Origin: Gordonia gummivorans
Lineage (GTDB): Bacteria > Actinomycetota > Actinomycetes > Mycobacteriales > Mycobacteriaceae
Direction: 5' to 3'
DNA: 64,000 nucleotides
Assembly: GCF_022513585.1 (NCBI RefSeq)
Contig: NZ_JAKWBF010000007.1
Span: forward strand, 1 to 64,000
The notes under the pieces were generated by a model. The model was not told the origin of the DNA and did not search any database. It saw only the letters and a list, made by a program, of their open reading frames with translations. Every line of letters starts with the position of its first letter. The first letter of the stretch is position 1. Both the position numbers and the translations under genes were made by a program. Below are positions 28,663 to 38,370 of this stretch, piece after piece.

Positions 28663-30876
28663 TCAGGGCAAGGTGACCTTGACCGGCGTCTGGATGGTTT
28701 CGGTGGTTCCGTTGCCGACTTGGCCGTCGCCGTTGAGGCCCCAGCAGTAGAGATCGTCACCCGAGATGGCGCACACCGTGGCACTGCTGATGGACACTGC
28801 CGTGACGTTGTCGACGCCGTCGACTCGCGCAGGCGTGCCGTCGGTGGCCGCACTGCGATTACCCCAGCAATACGCCGACGAACTCGCCGCGGAGCAACCC
28901 GAGTAGGCGGCGGCGGACACATCGGTGGCTCCGCTCACGGCGATCTTTGTGGGTGTCAGCCGGTTGGTCTTGGTTCCGTCGCCGAGCTCGCCGTCGCTGT
29001 TGGAGCCCCAGCAGTAGACGTCACCGCCCGACACCGCGCACGACGAGTACAGGCTCGTCCCGATCGAAGTCGCCGTGGTCAGCCCCGACACCCTCGTCGG
29101 TGTGTAGCGATTGGCGGTGGTGCCATCGCCGACCTGCCCCTTGTCGTTGTTACCCCAGCAATACGGGGCTCCGCCGGCAATGGCGCAGGTGGTCGTGTGT
29201 TCGGTGTCGATGTCGGTGACGTCGGAGATACCGGCCACCAGGGTCGGCGTGGACACCGATGCGGTGTTGCCGGTGCCGACCTGCCCGTCTATGTTGTTGC
29301 GCCAGCAGTATGCTTTCGCATCGCTGATCGCGCAGATGGTGAGGCCCGCGGAGATCTTCGTGACCGTTCCCAGGCCAGTGATCGGTGTCGGACTGGTTGC
29401 CGAGCGTCCCTCGCCGATCCCGTAACCCCAGCAGTAGGCCTGGCCGCCTGCCACCGCACAGGTGGTACCCAGGCCACCCACGCTCACCTGGGTGGCGTTG
29501 CTGATGCCCGGCACGCGGGTGGGCACGGTGCGGTTTGTGGTGGTGCCGTCGCCGACCGCCCCGTATTCGTTGTTGCCCCAGCAATAGACGTTGCCCAGTT
29601 TCACCGCGCACGTGGTGTCGCCGCCGGCCGCGACACTCTGTAGTACCCCCGATGCGGGAGCCGCGGAACTCGACGTGGACTCGGTCGATTCACCGGCCGT
29701 TGTGGTGGTCGAATCGTCATCGTTTCCGCCGGTCAGCGCGACGGTGGTCCCGATGATCGCCCCGAGGACGACGAGCACGCCGATCACTGCAGCGACGATC
29801 AGACCGTAGCGGCGGCCGGACGAGGGGCCCGGTGGCATGCCGGGCTGCGGCCCGATGCCCTGGTAGTAGTTCGGCGGCGGACCGGTGAGACCGTATCCCG
29901 GATAGGGCCCGTTGACCGGCTGCATGGCGGTTGGTGGTCGGCCCGACGGCGTGAATGGGCCGGGGTGTGGTCCGGACGGTCCTTGCCGTGGGGGCGAGGT
30001 CGATGGCGGCTGCGGGGGTGTGGGTGCAGCGACACGGGTGACGTCCGGGGATGCTGTCGCGACCGCACGTGCCAACGCCGCGGCGAAATCCGAGCAGGAG
30101 GCGTAGCGGTCTTCGGGCCGCTTCGCCAGCGCTCGTGCGAACACCGGGTCGAGCCAGGCGAGGGACGGATTCTGTGCACTCAGGCGAGGTATGCCGCCGG
30201 ACAGATGCCCGGTGATCAAGGTCGCCGGAGTGTCCCCGGCAACCGGTTGCCGGCCGGTCAGCAATTGGAAAGCCGTGCAGGCCAGCGCGTATTGGTCCGA
30301 GGCCGGCCCGGCGTCGACGCCGGTCAGCAGCTCCGGCGACGCGTACGCGAGAGTGCCGATGAACAGATTGGTCGCCGTCATCTTCGCCGAGTCGATCAGG
30401 CGGGCGATCCCGAAGTCGAGCACTGTGACCCGCGAGATCCGACCAGACTGGTCCCTGCGCACCAAAATGTTGGCGGGTTTGATGTCCCGGTGGATCACGC
30501 CGCGGCCATGGGCGTAGTCGAGGGCCTCGGCGACCTTGGTGACAATCGTCGACACGTCCGCGGGCGGCAGGGCGGGGCTGGCGTTGAGGTCGCTGCCCTC
30601 GAGGTAACTCATCGAGAACCATGGGCTACCGTTCTCGACGCCGTAGGTGTAGAGCGTCACGATTCCCGGATGGTCCAGCGCTGCCGCTGTACGGGCCTCG
30701 TTGCCGAACCGTTCGTGGAAGGTGGGGTCGGTGGGGTTGGCCGAGATGATCTTGAGGGCTTCGAGACGGCCCAGGGACAGATGTTCGGCGAGGTAGACCT
30801 GCCCCATCCCGCCCTCGCCGAGTAGGCGGATGATGCGATATCCGGCGAATCGAGCACCGGGTTGCAAGGCAACCAC
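28663..30876 (-). CDS. Transmembrane Ser/Thr protein kinase with extracellular RCC1-like propeller
   Basis: This 737-residue protein begins with a complete Hanks-type kinase domain (about 10-275): glycine loop GEGGMGQVY, Lys42, HRDIKPAN and DFGIA. A Pro-rich linker (about 285-355) leads to one membrane helix (about 359-382). Outside the membrane, a Thr/Ser stalk precedes seven repeats (about 410-737) of the form xCAVxxGxxYCWGxNxxGQVGDGT, the RCC1/BNR-like pattern, which should close as a seven-bladed propeller. Each repeat carries two Cys, suggesting disulfides. The GTG at 30876 follows a G-rich ribosome site. It is divergent from cobQ. Ligand and substrates are unknown. Confidence 0.9.
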   Translation of the reverse strand: MVALQPGARFAGYRIIRLLGEGGMGQVYLAEHLSLGRLEALKIISANPTDPTFHERFGNEARTAAALDHPGIVTLYTYGVENGSPWFSMSYLEGSDLNASPALPPADVSTIVTKVAEALDYAHGRGVIHRDIKPANILVRRDQSGRISRVTVLDFGIARLIDSAKMTATNLFIGTLAYASPELLTGVDAGPASDQYALACTAFQLLTGRQPVAGDTPATLITGHLSGGIPRLSAQNPSLAWLDPVFARALAKRPEDRYASCSDFAAALARAVATASPDVTRVAAPTPPQPPSTSPPRQGPSGPHPGPFTPSGRPPTAMQPVNGPYPGYGLTGPPPNYYQGIGPQPGMPPGPSSGRRYGLIVAAVIGVLVVLGAIIGTTVALTGGNDDDSTTTTAGESTESTSSSAAPASGVLQSVAAGGDTTCAVKLGNVYCWGNNEYGAVGDGTTTNRTVPTRVPGISNATQVSVGGLGTTCAVAGGQAYCWGYGIGEGRSATSPTPITGLGTVTKISAGLTICAISDAKAYCWRNNIDGQVGTGNTASVSTPTLVAGISDVTDIDTEHTTTCAIAGGAPYCWGNNDKGQVGDGTTANRYTPTRVSGLTTATSIGTSLYSSCAVSGGDVYCWGSNSDGELGDGTKTNRLTPTKIAVSGATDVSAAAYSGCSAASSSAYCWGNRSAATDGTPARVDGVDNVTAVSISSATVCAISGDDLYCWGLNGDGQVGNGTTETIQTPVKVTLP

Positions 30877-30928
30877 GCTTCACCCCCTACCTGCTAGTTG
30901 GGCAGCTCACCCCGAACCGCGCCCGTGG

Positions 30929-30946
30929 CCACACGATAGCGTGTGG
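30929..30946. promoter_or_regulatory. Palindrome between kinase gene and cobQ
   Basis: CCACACG-ATAG-CGTGTGG is a perfect 7-bp-arm inverted repeat. On the minus strand it contains TATCGT (30937-30932), a plausible -10 box for the kinase gene 55 bases away, so the palindrome could be an operator over that promoter. Confidence 0.4.
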
Positions 30947-31000
30947 GTGAAATCCCATGCCAAGCCGCGGTGCCGGTGACGACACGCGAGTCGCTCGCCG

Positions 31001-31006
31001 TACCCT
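31001..31006 (+). promoter_or_regulatory. -10 box for cobQ
   Basis: TACCCT ends six bases before the GTG at 31013, implying a leaderless transcript. Confidence 0.4.
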
Positions 31007-31012
31007 GGCGTC

Positions 31013-32554
31013 GTGACAGGACTGCGCGGTGCGATGCTCGTCGGTGGGACGAGCAGCGACGCCGGGAAGAGCCTGGTCGTCGCAGGTCTGTGCCGGGCGC
31101 TGAACCGACTCGGCGTCCGCGTGGCGCCGTTCAAGGCGCAGAACATGTCCAACAACTCTGTGGTCACCCCGGACGGGGGTGAGATCGGCCGAGCCCAAGC
31201 ACTACAGGCATTTGCGTGTGGCCTGGAACCGTCGACCCGATTCAACCCCGTCCTGCTGAAGCCGGGAGGCGATCGCCGCTCGCACGTGGTGCTGCGCGGA
31301 CAACCTGCGGGCGAAGTGGGTGCTGCGGACTACGTGCGTTGGCGGGGACGTCTCGCCGACGTGGTCGCCGACGAGTTCGAGTCGCTGCGACGTGACTTCG
31401 ACGTCGTGATCGCCGAGGGGGCAGGTTCGGTCGCCGAGATCAACCTGCGTCGCACCGACATCGCCAATTTTGGTCTGGCACAACGGCATCGGCTTCCGGT
31501 TCTGCTCGTCACCGATATCGATCGGGGCGGTTCGCTGGCCCACCTGTTCGGCACGACGGCGATCCTCGACCCGGCTGATCAGGCACTGATCACCGCCTTT
31601 GTCGTCAACAAGTTCCGCGGGGATCCCTTGATACTCGAACCCGGACTCGAGCGCCTGCGGGAACTGACCGGCCGGAGCACCCTCGGTGTGCTTCCGTATG
31701 CCAACGATCTGTGGCTCGACGCCGAGGACTCGCTCAACGCGCCGGTCGGTCGACGCGTCGGACCGCTCGACGAGATCGCCTCGGGTGGCCCAGAACGATT
31801 GTCGGTGGCGGCGATCAGGTTGCCGCGAATCTCGAACTCCACCGATGTGGAGGCCCTCGCGTGTGAACGAGGAGTGGATGTGACCTGGGTCGACGACCCG
31901 GGAAGCGTGTATGCCGCCGACCTGGTGGTGTTGCCCGGGACCCGCGCCACGGTCTCCGACCTGGGCTGGTTGACGGCGCGGGGCATCGGCGACGCCCTGG
32001 TGGCGCGCGTCCGGCGGGGTGCTCCGATCGTGGCGATCTGCGGCGGGTTTCAGATGCTGGCCCGCAGCATCGACGATCCGGTCGAGTCCGGTGCCGGACG
32101 AGTCGACGGTCTGGGCATCCTCGACCTCGACGTGACATTCGACTCGGGGAAGACGCTGCGACGGGTCGCCGGCGCCGTGGACGGGCACCGTGTCGAGGGC
32201 TATGAGATCCATCACGGACGAATCGTGGGCTCCACCGAAGACGTGTGGCTCGTCGACGACGTCCACGGAGGAGAGGGTGCCACGCGCGGAGCGGTCCGTG
32301 GGACCCACTGGCACGGACTCCTTGCCAACAACGATTTCCGCCGTGACCTGCTGCGACGCGTCGCAGCAGAGGCCGGTAAGCCCGGGTTCGAGCCTGCGCC
32401 CGACATCGATGTCGGCGCCATCCGGCAGGCGCAGGTCGACTTGATGGCTGATCTGATCACCGCCAACATCGACATGTCCGCGGTCGTGGACATCATCGCC
32501 GACGGCCCGCCGGTGATGCCGACGATCACCCATCGCCTGGAACCGTCCGAATGA
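31013..32554 (+). CDS. cobQ: Cobyric acid synthase
   Basis: This 513-residue amidotransferase adds four amides to adenosylcobyrinate diamide in cobalamin synthesis. The N-terminal P-loop-like domain reads [16 protein letters not shown], then [12 protein letters not shown] and [11 protein letters not shown]. The C-terminal triad-type glutaminase has [11 protein letters not shown] (catalytic Cys) and [10 protein letters not shown] (His). The enzyme sits about 7 kb before the chelatase-cobO-cobB genes, so the cobamide genes are split. Nearby upstream sequence has features reminiscent of a cobalamin riboswitch, discussed in the findings. Confidence 0.94.
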   Translation: MTGLRGAMLVGGTSSDAGKSLVVAGLCRALNRLGVRVAPFKAQNMSNNSVVTPDGGEIGRAQALQAFACGLEPSTRFNPVLLKPGGDRRSHVVLRGQPAGEVGAADYVRWRGRLADVVADEFESLRRDFDVVIAEGAGSVAEINLRRTDIANFGLAQRHRLPVLLVTDIDRGGSLAHLFGTTAILDPADQALITAFVVNKFRGDPLILEPGLERLRELTGRSTLGVLPYANDLWLDAEDSLNAPVGRRVGPLDEIASGGPERLSVAAIRLPRISNSTDVEALACERGVDVTWVDDPGSVYAADLVVLPGTRATVSDLGWLTARGIGDALVARVRRGAPIVAICGGFQMLARSIDDPVESGAGRVDGLGILDLDVTFDSGKTLRRVAGAVDGHRVEGYEIHHGRIVGSTEDVWLVDDVHGGEGATRGAVRGTHWHGLLANNDFRRDLLRRVAAEAGKPGFEPAPDIDVGAIRQAQVDLMADLITANIDMSAVVDIIADGPPVMPTITHRLEPSE

Positions 32555-32618
32555 CCACGACCGGTTTGGGCACCGAGTGTCACCGCAGTTGTCGTATCGG
32601 TCACCTATCGTGGGGCGG

Positions 32619-33443
32619 GTGGAGACAGAACTGCGGTCGGTGACCGTCGGAGACCTCACCTTCGATGTCCGCATCGGCGGACCGGACCGGGGACCCTGGG
32701 TGCTGCTGCTACACGGGTTTCCGGTCAACGGCTCGTGCTACGACGCGGTGGTACCGAGGCTGCACGAATCGGGCCTGCGGACCATCGTCCCCGATCAGCG
32801 CGGCTACAGCCCGGGTGCGCGCCCCGACGACGTCGATGCCTACCGGATGAAGCACATCGTGTCCGATGCCGTCGGCCTGCTCGACGCGCTCGAGGTGAGC
32901 TACGCGATCCTCGTCGGACACGACTTCGGGGGTGTCGTCGCCTGGCATCTGGCGGCCAACCATCCGGATCGGTTCACCGGCCTGGTGGCGGTGTCGATGG
33001 GCCATCCGAGCGCGATGCGGGAGGCGGTGAAGGACGGCGATCAGCGTGAGAGATCGTCCTACATCAAGGAATTCGTCACCGAAGGCATCGAGGACAAATT
33101 CCTCGCCAAGGGCGGTGCTTGGCTGCAGCAGTTGGGTGTGAGTGCCGAGGAGATACCTCCGCTGCGCGAGCCGGGCGCGATGACCGCGGCGGTCAACTGG
33201 TACCGCGCCAACCTCGTGTCGGACATCTCCGCCAACATGTCCTGCGGTCCGGTCGAGATCCCGACCACCCTGGTGTGGAGCGACAGCGACCCGTCGATCG
33301 GCCGAGGGCCGGCCACCGGGTCGGCGCGCTACGTCTACTCCGAGTTCCGGTTCTGCGAACTCCCCGACGTCGACCACTGGGTTCCGCAGAATGCCGCGCC
33401 CGCCCTCGCCAGCGAGATCGCATTGCGGTCGGCGGTGTTCTGA
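32619..33443 (+). CDS. Alpha/beta hydrolase (epoxide hydrolase-like)
   Basis: The 274-residue hydrolase shows the oxyanion region LLLHGFPVNGS and the nucleophile elbow GHDFGG, in which Asp is the nucleophile, as in epoxide hydrolases and haloalkane dehalogenases. The acid residue is less clear, and VDHWVP supplies the catalytic His. Substrate cannot be predicted from sequence. I chose GTG 32619 because the family core begins shortly after; an earlier GTG at 32577 is possible. The gene begins 64 bases after cobQ and a repeat block follows its stop. Confidence 0.8.
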   Translation: METELRSVTVGDLTFDVRIGGPDRGPWVLLLHGFPVNGSCYDAVVPRLHESGLRTIVPDQRGYSPGARPDDVDAYRMKHIVSDAVGLLDALEVSYAILVGHDFGGVVAWHLAANHPDRFTGLVAVSMGHPSAMREAVKDGDQRERSSYIKEFVTEGIEDKFLAKGGAWLQQLGVSAEEIPPLREPGAMTAAVNWYRANLVSDISANMSCGPVEIPTTLVWSDSDPSIGRGPATGSARYVYSEFRFCELPDVDHWVPQNAAPALASEIALRSAVF

Positions 33444-33454
33444 ATTAGCCGAGC

Positions 33455-33712
33455 TCGGTGACCAACCGCTGAACTGGGGAAATGCGCCAGCGTCCTGCCC
33501 GCAAAATCTAGGGGAAGAACTTCTTCCCCGGGTTTCATAGTCGTCCGCGAGAAATTTCTGGGGGAGGACACCAAGGGTAGGGGAAGAGGTTTCTTCCCCT
33601 ATTTTCTTGTGGCGACGGCGATTTTCAGAAACCGCGTGTCTGGTCAGAAACCCGAGGCGCACCAGTGGTTTGTGGCCACACCTGAGGTTTCTGGCGACAA
33701 GTGCGGTTTCCG
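33455..33712. repeat. Composite intergenic repeat, copy 4 (modules D, A, B)
   Basis: Module D-like sequence (about 33455-33480) is followed by module A (33509-33602) with three hairpins, the last being TAGGGGAAGAGGTTTCTTCCCCTA at 33578-33601 with one mismatch. Module B (33622-33710) matches 141-230. The block fills the gap between the convergent hydrolase and mycothione reductase genes, with the order D-A-B the same as in copy 3. Confidence 0.85.
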
Positions 33713-33732
33713 CGACCGGCTCGCGGTGCCTC

Positions 33733-35139
33733 TCAGATGTCGAGACCGAGCAGCGCGTTCTCGAGCACCTCGGGCATGGCGGGGTGAATCCAGTACTGGC
33801 CACGGGCCATGTCGGGTACGTGCAGACCGAAGGACATCGCCTGGATGACCGGCTGGATCACCGTCGGTGCCTGCGGTCCGATGATGTGGCAGCCCAACAG
33901 TTCTCCGGTGCCGCGTTCGGCGATCAGCTTGCAGAAGCCGGAGGTGTCCTCCATCGCCCAGCCGTAGGCCACATCGCCGTAGGCCTGCACCTTGACGGTG
34001 ATGTCGCGACCCGACGCGCGAGCCTGGGCCTCGGTCATCCCGACGTACGCGATCTGCGGGTGAGTGAACACGGCCGCAGGTACGTACCGGTGGTCGAAGC
34101 TCGCCAGATCCGCTGCGTCCCAACCCTTCAGGAGGTTGGCCTGCACCACCCGTTCCTCGTGGTTGGCCACGTGTTTGAGCTGATACGGCGAGCTCACGTC
34201 GCCGAGGGTCCACACGCCACGGGCGGCGGTCCGACCGTGCTCGTCGCAGACGACCCGACCCTCGGCGTCGAGGTCGATGCCCACAGATCCGAGACCCAGC
34301 CGGTCGCCGTTGGGCTCGCGGCCGGTCGCGACCAGCAGCGCGTCGGCGTCGAGCGACGTGCCATCGTCGAGAGCGATTCGTACGCGGCCGTCGGGCAGGT
34401 TCTCGGCTCCGGCCAGTGTTGCATCGAGGTGGACGTCCCACTTGGCCGACGCCAATTCGGTGAAGCGGGTGGCGATGTCGTCGTCGAGCTTGCGCAGCAG
34501 ACGCCCACTGCGGGCGATCATCGACACCCGGCTGCCCAGCGCGCCGAACACGTGCGCGAATTCGGCTGCGATGTAACCACTTCCGACGATCACCAGGTGC
34601 TCGGGTAGCTTCGGCAGCCGCATCACGTCGTTGTTGGTGTGGTAGCGGACGCCGGAATCGGCGATCGGCTGCGGGATGGTCGGGCGCGATCCCGCGGCCA
34701 GAACCACCTCGGACGCCAGTACCAGGGCGTCGGCGGTGACCAGCCGATAGCGGCCCTGGTCGTCGCGGCCGTCGAACTCGACATGCGACGAGTAGACGGT
34801 GATGTTCTCGCACCGCTGTTCGCGATACTCCCGACCGCCCGCCGAGATCGGATCGATCCGGCCGAACACCCGGTCCACGATCGCCGGCCAGTCGACGGAT
34901 TCCACGCGCGAGTGCACACCGAGTCGATCGGCGTGCGTGGCGATCTCGGCGACTTCGGCGGCGTAGACGAACATCTTCGTCGGGATACAACCGACGTTGA
35001 GGCAGGTGCCGCCGTAGACGCCTTCCTCGAAGATGGCGATGGACTTCTCGGCGAACCGGTCGTCGGGGATCGAGTTGCCGCTGCCGGAGCCGATGATGGC
35101 CAGATCGACCACCTGGGTCACCGTCGTTGTCGCGGTCAT
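33733..35139 (-). CDS. mtr: Mycothione reductase
   Basis: The 468-residue flavoprotein disulfide reductase recycles oxidised mycothiol (mycothione) to mycothiol, the main thiol of actinobacteria. The FAD site is [12 protein letters not shown], the redox pair is Cys46-Cys51 in [13 protein letters not shown], the NAD(P)H site is [15 protein letters not shown], and the catalytic base is in the C-terminal WIHPAMPE. Mycothione rather than glutathione reductase is supported by the GSGSGNS variant and by synteny with Rv2855. The ATG overlaps the upstream hydrolase stop by four bases, so the two are coupled. Confidence 0.93.
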   Translation of the reverse strand: MTATTTVTQVVDLAIIGSGSGNSIPDDRFAEKSIAIFEEGVYGGTCLNVGCIPTKMFVYAAEVAEIATHADRLGVHSRVESVDWPAIVDRVFGRIDPISAGGREYREQRCENITVYSSHVEFDGRDDQGRYRLVTADALVLASEVVLAAGSRPTIPQPIADSGVRYHTNNDVMRLPKLPEHLVIVGSGYIAAEFAHVFGALGSRVSMIARSGRLLRKLDDDIATRFTELASAKWDVHLDATLAGAENLPDGRVRIALDDGTSLDADALLVATGREPNGDRLGLGSVGIDLDAEGRVVCDEHGRTAARGVWTLGDVSSPYQLKHVANHEERVVQANLLKGWDAADLASFDHRYVPAAVFTHPQIAYVGMTEAQARASGRDITVKVQAYGDVAYGWAMEDTSGFCKLIAERGTGELLGCHIIGPQAPTVIQPVIQAMSFGLHVPDMARGQYWIHPAMPEVLENALLGLDI

Positions 35140-36176
35140 GCGTTGACCCCCCGCGTCGGCTCCACGACGTGGCCGAGCCAGCCGTCCACCTCGCGGTAGG
35201 CGCATTCCCGAACCTGCGCTCGGGAGAGGAACACGTCGTGCCGTGCGCCGGGAATGGGCACCACCGAGACGCGATCGCCGAGACAGCCACTCCAGCGCGC
35301 GATGTGGCCGACGTCGACCACGACATCAGCAACGTCGACCGACTCCGAATAGCGGCGCGAGAAGTATGTTTTGTCTGATCGAAGGACCAGTGACGGCACA
35401 CCCACGTCGATACCGCGATGTAGTCGGCGCTGACCGGTGCGGACGGCGTCGAGCCAGCCGAAGGTCACCGGGAATCCGCCCAGAGGCTTCACCTTGAGGT
35501 CGTAGGCCCATTCGCCGTTCACGCTCTCGTGAATGCTCTCGCCGTAGACGCCCGAGAGTTCACGCGGGATGACTCGCTTGGGCGCAACCGCGGCCACCGC
35601 CTTGATCAAAATCGTGATCGGAAGGGTCCGCAGCAGCGCGTCACCCTGCAGGTCGAACCAGGGGCTGTTGAGCAGCAGACCGTCGACACGGGCATGACGC
35701 GCGGGGTCGGAGCCGCGCAGCCGATCCAGCCAGAGGGAGGCGATGAGGCCACCGGTCGAATGCGCTGCGACGAGGATCGGTGTGTCGGCGCCCACTTCGG
35801 CGGTGATGATGTCGAGCGCCTTGTCGAGTTCTTCGTCGTACGCGTCGAGGTCGGTGGTGAAATGCGGGGTGTGCTGCTCACCGAGAGATCGTCCGCACTT
35901 GCGCAGGTCGATCGCGTAGAAGGCGTATCCGCGGTGGTGGAAGTGGTCGGCGAGAGGCTCGTGGAAGAAGTAATCCGTGAAGCCGTGGATGTAGAGGACG
36001 GCTCCTCGGGGGCGTTCTTCGGGCGGTTCGTTCGACGGTTTCCGCACGAGGGTCGCGGTGATGGGGTCCTCGCCGTCCGGGTCGGGTCCCAGTGGGATGG
36101 TGCGAAGCTGGTAGTGGTCCAGGAAACGGTCCGGCTGCCAATCGGTGCCTGGGGAAGCGGTCACGACGTCCACCAT
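35136..36176 (-). CDS. Alpha/beta hydrolase (lysophospholipase-like)
   Basis: The 346-residue hydrolase has the oxyanion segment [12 protein letters not shown], the nucleophile elbow AAHSTGG (Ser) and the catalytic His in [10 protein letters not shown]. This fits a serine hydrolase of the lysophospholipase/monoglyceride lipase group, with a lid-like insertion around residues 180-240. The ATG at 36176 ([10 protein letters not shown]) is preferred; the frame extends 14 codons upstream without a better start. The same gene lies before mtr in mycobacteria (Rv2854). Substrate is unknown. Confidence 0.85.
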   Translation of the reverse strand: MVDVVTASPGTDWQPDRFLDHYQLRTIPLGPDPDGEDPITATLVRKPSNEPPEERPRGAVLYIHGFTDYFFHEPLADHFHHRGYAFYAIDLRKCGRSLGEQHTPHFTTDLDAYDEELDKALDIITAEVGADTPILVAAHSTGGLIASLWLDRLRGSDPARHARVDGLLLNSPWFDLQGDALLRTLPITILIKAVAAVAPKRVIPRELSGVYGESIHESVNGEWAYDLKVKPLGGFPVTFGWLDAVRTGQRRLHRGIDVGVPSLVLRSDKTYFSRRYSESVDVADVVVDVGHIARWSGCLGDRVSVVPIPGARHDVFLSRAQVRECAYREVDGWLGHVVEPTRGVNA

Positions 36177-36280
36177 AGTGATGTCGGATCGTCGTCGGCT
36201 GTGTCGCCCAGCCCACACTTGTCCAGGTCGATTCCGATTCGGTGGGGGTGATGGGGAACAATGGCCCTAGATCGTGGAAG

Positions 36281-36310
36281 TGCAAGCAGTGCGTCGAACT
36301 GCAAACAGTG
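36281..36310. promoter_or_regulatory. Direct repeats before mqo
   Basis: TGCAAGCAGTG (36281-36291) recurs as TGCAAACAGTG (36300-36310), a 19-bp period ending 13 bases before the mqo start. It could be a regulator site pair, but no protein can be named. Confidence 0.35.
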
Positions 36311-36323
36311 AAGTGGAGTCCAG

Positions 36324-37859
36324 GTGTCGAAACCGGTGATCAAGACTGACGTCGCGCTGGTGGGCGCGGGCATCATGAGCGCGACCCTCGGAGCGCTGAT
36401 CCGGCAGTTGCAGCCCGACTGGTCGATCGCGCTCTTCGAGCGCCTCGATGCCGCCGCCGCGGAGTCCAGCGATCCGTGGAACAACGCCGGTACCGGGCAC
36501 TCGGCGCTGTGTGAACTGAACTACACCCCGAAGACGGCCGACGGTGACGTCAACATCGACAAGGCGATCACCATCAATGAGCAGTTCCAGGTGTCGCGCC
36601 AGTTCTGGGCACATGCGGTCGACGAGGGCATTCTCGGCAGCCCCAGCGAGTTCATCAATCCGATCCCGCACGTCGCGTTCACCCACGGCGACGCCGGCGT
36701 CGAGTATCTGCGCAAGCGTCACGACAAGCTGTCCCGGGAAACCCTGTTCGAGGGCATGGAATTCATCGACGACCCGGCCGTCTTCTCCGACCGGCTCCCA
36801 CTGATGGCCGCCGGTCGGGACTTCGCCGATCCGATCGCCCTCAACTGGTTCACCGAGGGCACCGACGTCGATTTCGGTGCGCTGACCCAGCAGCTCCTCA
36901 ACTACGTCGGACAGAACGCCGACATCTTCTTCGGCCACTCGGTCACCAACCTCAGCAAGCAGTCCGACGGCAGCTGGATCGTCAAGGTCAAGAACACCCG
37001 TACCGGCGAGAAGCTCACGGTGCACGCCAAGTTCGTGTTCGTCGGAGCCGGTGGCGGCGCACTGCACCTGTTGCAGAAATCGGGCATCAAGGAGGCCAAG
37101 GGCTTCGGTGGTTTCCCGGTGTCCGGCGAGTTCTTCCGCTGCACCAACCCCGACCTGATCGGCGAGCACCAGGCCAAGGTCTACGGGCAGGCCGCCGTCG
37201 GTGCGCCGCCGATGTCGGTGCCGCACCTCGACACCCGCGTCATCAACCACAAGCCGGGACTGCTGTTCGGCCCGTACGCGGGCTGGTCGCCGAAGTTCCT
37301 GAAGAGCGGCAAGATCACCGACCTCCCGTTCTCGGTGAAGCCCAACAACCTGCTGCCGATGCTGTCGGTCGGCACCCAGGAGATGGGTCTGGTGAAGTAC
37401 CTGCTCGGCGAGCTCGCCGCGAGTTTCGCCGACCGGGTCAAGACACTCTCGGAGTTCGTCCCGCGTGCCGACGGCTCCGACTGGGAGACGATCACCGCAG
37501 GTCAGCGCGTGCAGGTGATCCGCAAGACCGGTGTGGGCGGCAGCCTCGAATTCGGCACCGCCGTCGTCGCGGCGGGTGACGGCACCATCGCGGGCCTGCT
37601 CGGCGCCTCGCCGGGCGCGTCGACCGCGGTGCCTGCGATGCTGTCGGTCCTCGAGAAGTGCTTCCCGCAGGAGTACGCAGGCTGGTCGGCCAAGCTGACG
37701 ACCATGATCCCGTCGTTCGGGCAGAAGCTGTCCGGCAACCGCGACCTCTATCGGGAGGTGTGGGATTGGACCAACGCCAGCCTGCAGCTCACCGACGCCC
37801 GTGGTGTGGCGGCGCCGACGACCGTGCAGGAGACCCTCGCGCCGGCCACTGCAGGCTGA
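36324..37859 (+). CDS. mqo: Malate:quinone oxidoreductase
   Basis: This 511-residue membrane-associated FAD enzyme oxidises malate to oxaloacetate and passes electrons to the quinone pool. It has the FAD-binding start [17 protein letters not shown], the conserved [17 protein letters not shown], and later the [12 protein letters not shown] and [12 protein letters not shown] segments (here [12 protein letters not shown]). GTG at 36324 follows AGTGGAG. Order with the hydrolase and mtr matches Rv2852c. The GNAT gene starts 46 bases downstream. Confidence 0.96.
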   Translation: MSKPVIKTDVALVGAGIMSATLGALIRQLQPDWSIALFERLDAAAAESSDPWNNAGTGHSALCELNYTPKTADGDVNIDKAITINEQFQVSRQFWAHAVDEGILGSPSEFINPIPHVAFTHGDAGVEYLRKRHDKLSRETLFEGMEFIDDPAVFSDRLPLMAAGRDFADPIALNWFTEGTDVDFGALTQQLLNYVGQNADIFFGHSVTNLSKQSDGSWIVKVKNTRTGEKLTVHAKFVFVGAGGGALHLLQKSGIKEAKGFGGFPVSGEFFRCTNPDLIGEHQAKVYGQAAVGAPPMSVPHLDTRVINHKPGLLFGPYAGWSPKFLKSGKITDLPFSVKPNNLLPMLSVGTQEMGLVKYLLGELAASFADRVKTLSEFVPRADGSDWETITAGQRVQVIRKTGVGGSLEFGTAVVAAGDGTIAGLLGASPGASTAVPAMLSVLEKCFPQEYAGWSAKLTTMIPSFGQKLSGNRDLYREVWDWTNASLQLTDARGVAAPTTVQETLAPATAG

Positions 37860-37905
37860 TCGACGCGGGTATGCGAACGCCCACGGGTGTGATAGTCACG
37901 ACATC

Positions 37906-38370
37906 ATGACCGCAGTTGGACAGGTGCACCGGAGTTGGGCCCTCGACCTCGACGTCGAGACGCTTTACCGCATCCTGCGGCTGCGGGTGGATGTCTTCGT
38001 GGTCGAACAGTCGTGTCCGTATCCCGAACTCGACGGTCGGGACCTCGAGCCGACCACCCGGCAGTTGTGGGTGGCCGACGACGACGGTGCCGTGTTGGCG
38101 ACCCTGCGTCTGCTCGAGGATCCGCCCGCCTCCGATGGCGGGACCATGTTCCGGGTGGGACGGGTCTGCACCGACCGGGCATATCGCGGGCAGGGCCTCA
38201 CGACGAGGCTGATGGAGACCGCGCTGGCCGAGGTCGGCGAGCGGCCGTGCCGGATCGAGGCACAGACCTATCTGACGCAGATGTACGCCACCTTCGGCTT
38301 TGTCGCCGAGGGTGACGAGTACCTGGAGGATGGCATTCCACACGTCTCGATGGTGCGTGGTGACGCATGA
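37906..38370 (+). CDS. ElaA-like GNAT N-acetyltransferase
   Basis: The 154-residue protein has a full GNAT fold with the acetyl-CoA loop [20 protein letters not shown] and the ElaA-like [17 protein letters not shown] motif. The substrate is not known. The ATG at 37906 is chosen; the frame continues upstream into mqo. Its stop overlaps the next ATG (38367), so translation with the chelatase gene is coupled. Same order in mycobacteria (Rv2851c, Rv2850c). Confidence 0.85.
   Translation: MTAVGQVHRSWALDLDVETLYRILRLRVDVFVVEQSCPYPELDGRDLEPTTRQLWVADDDGAVLATLRLLEDPPASDGGTMFRVGRVCTDRAYRGQGLTTRLMETALAEVGERPCRIEAQTYLTQMYATFGFVAEGDEYLEDGIPHVSMVRGDA

Noticed and set aside
33509..33710. CRISPR array
   Set aside because: The repeats are palindromic modules without regular spacer spacing and no cas genes are nearby.
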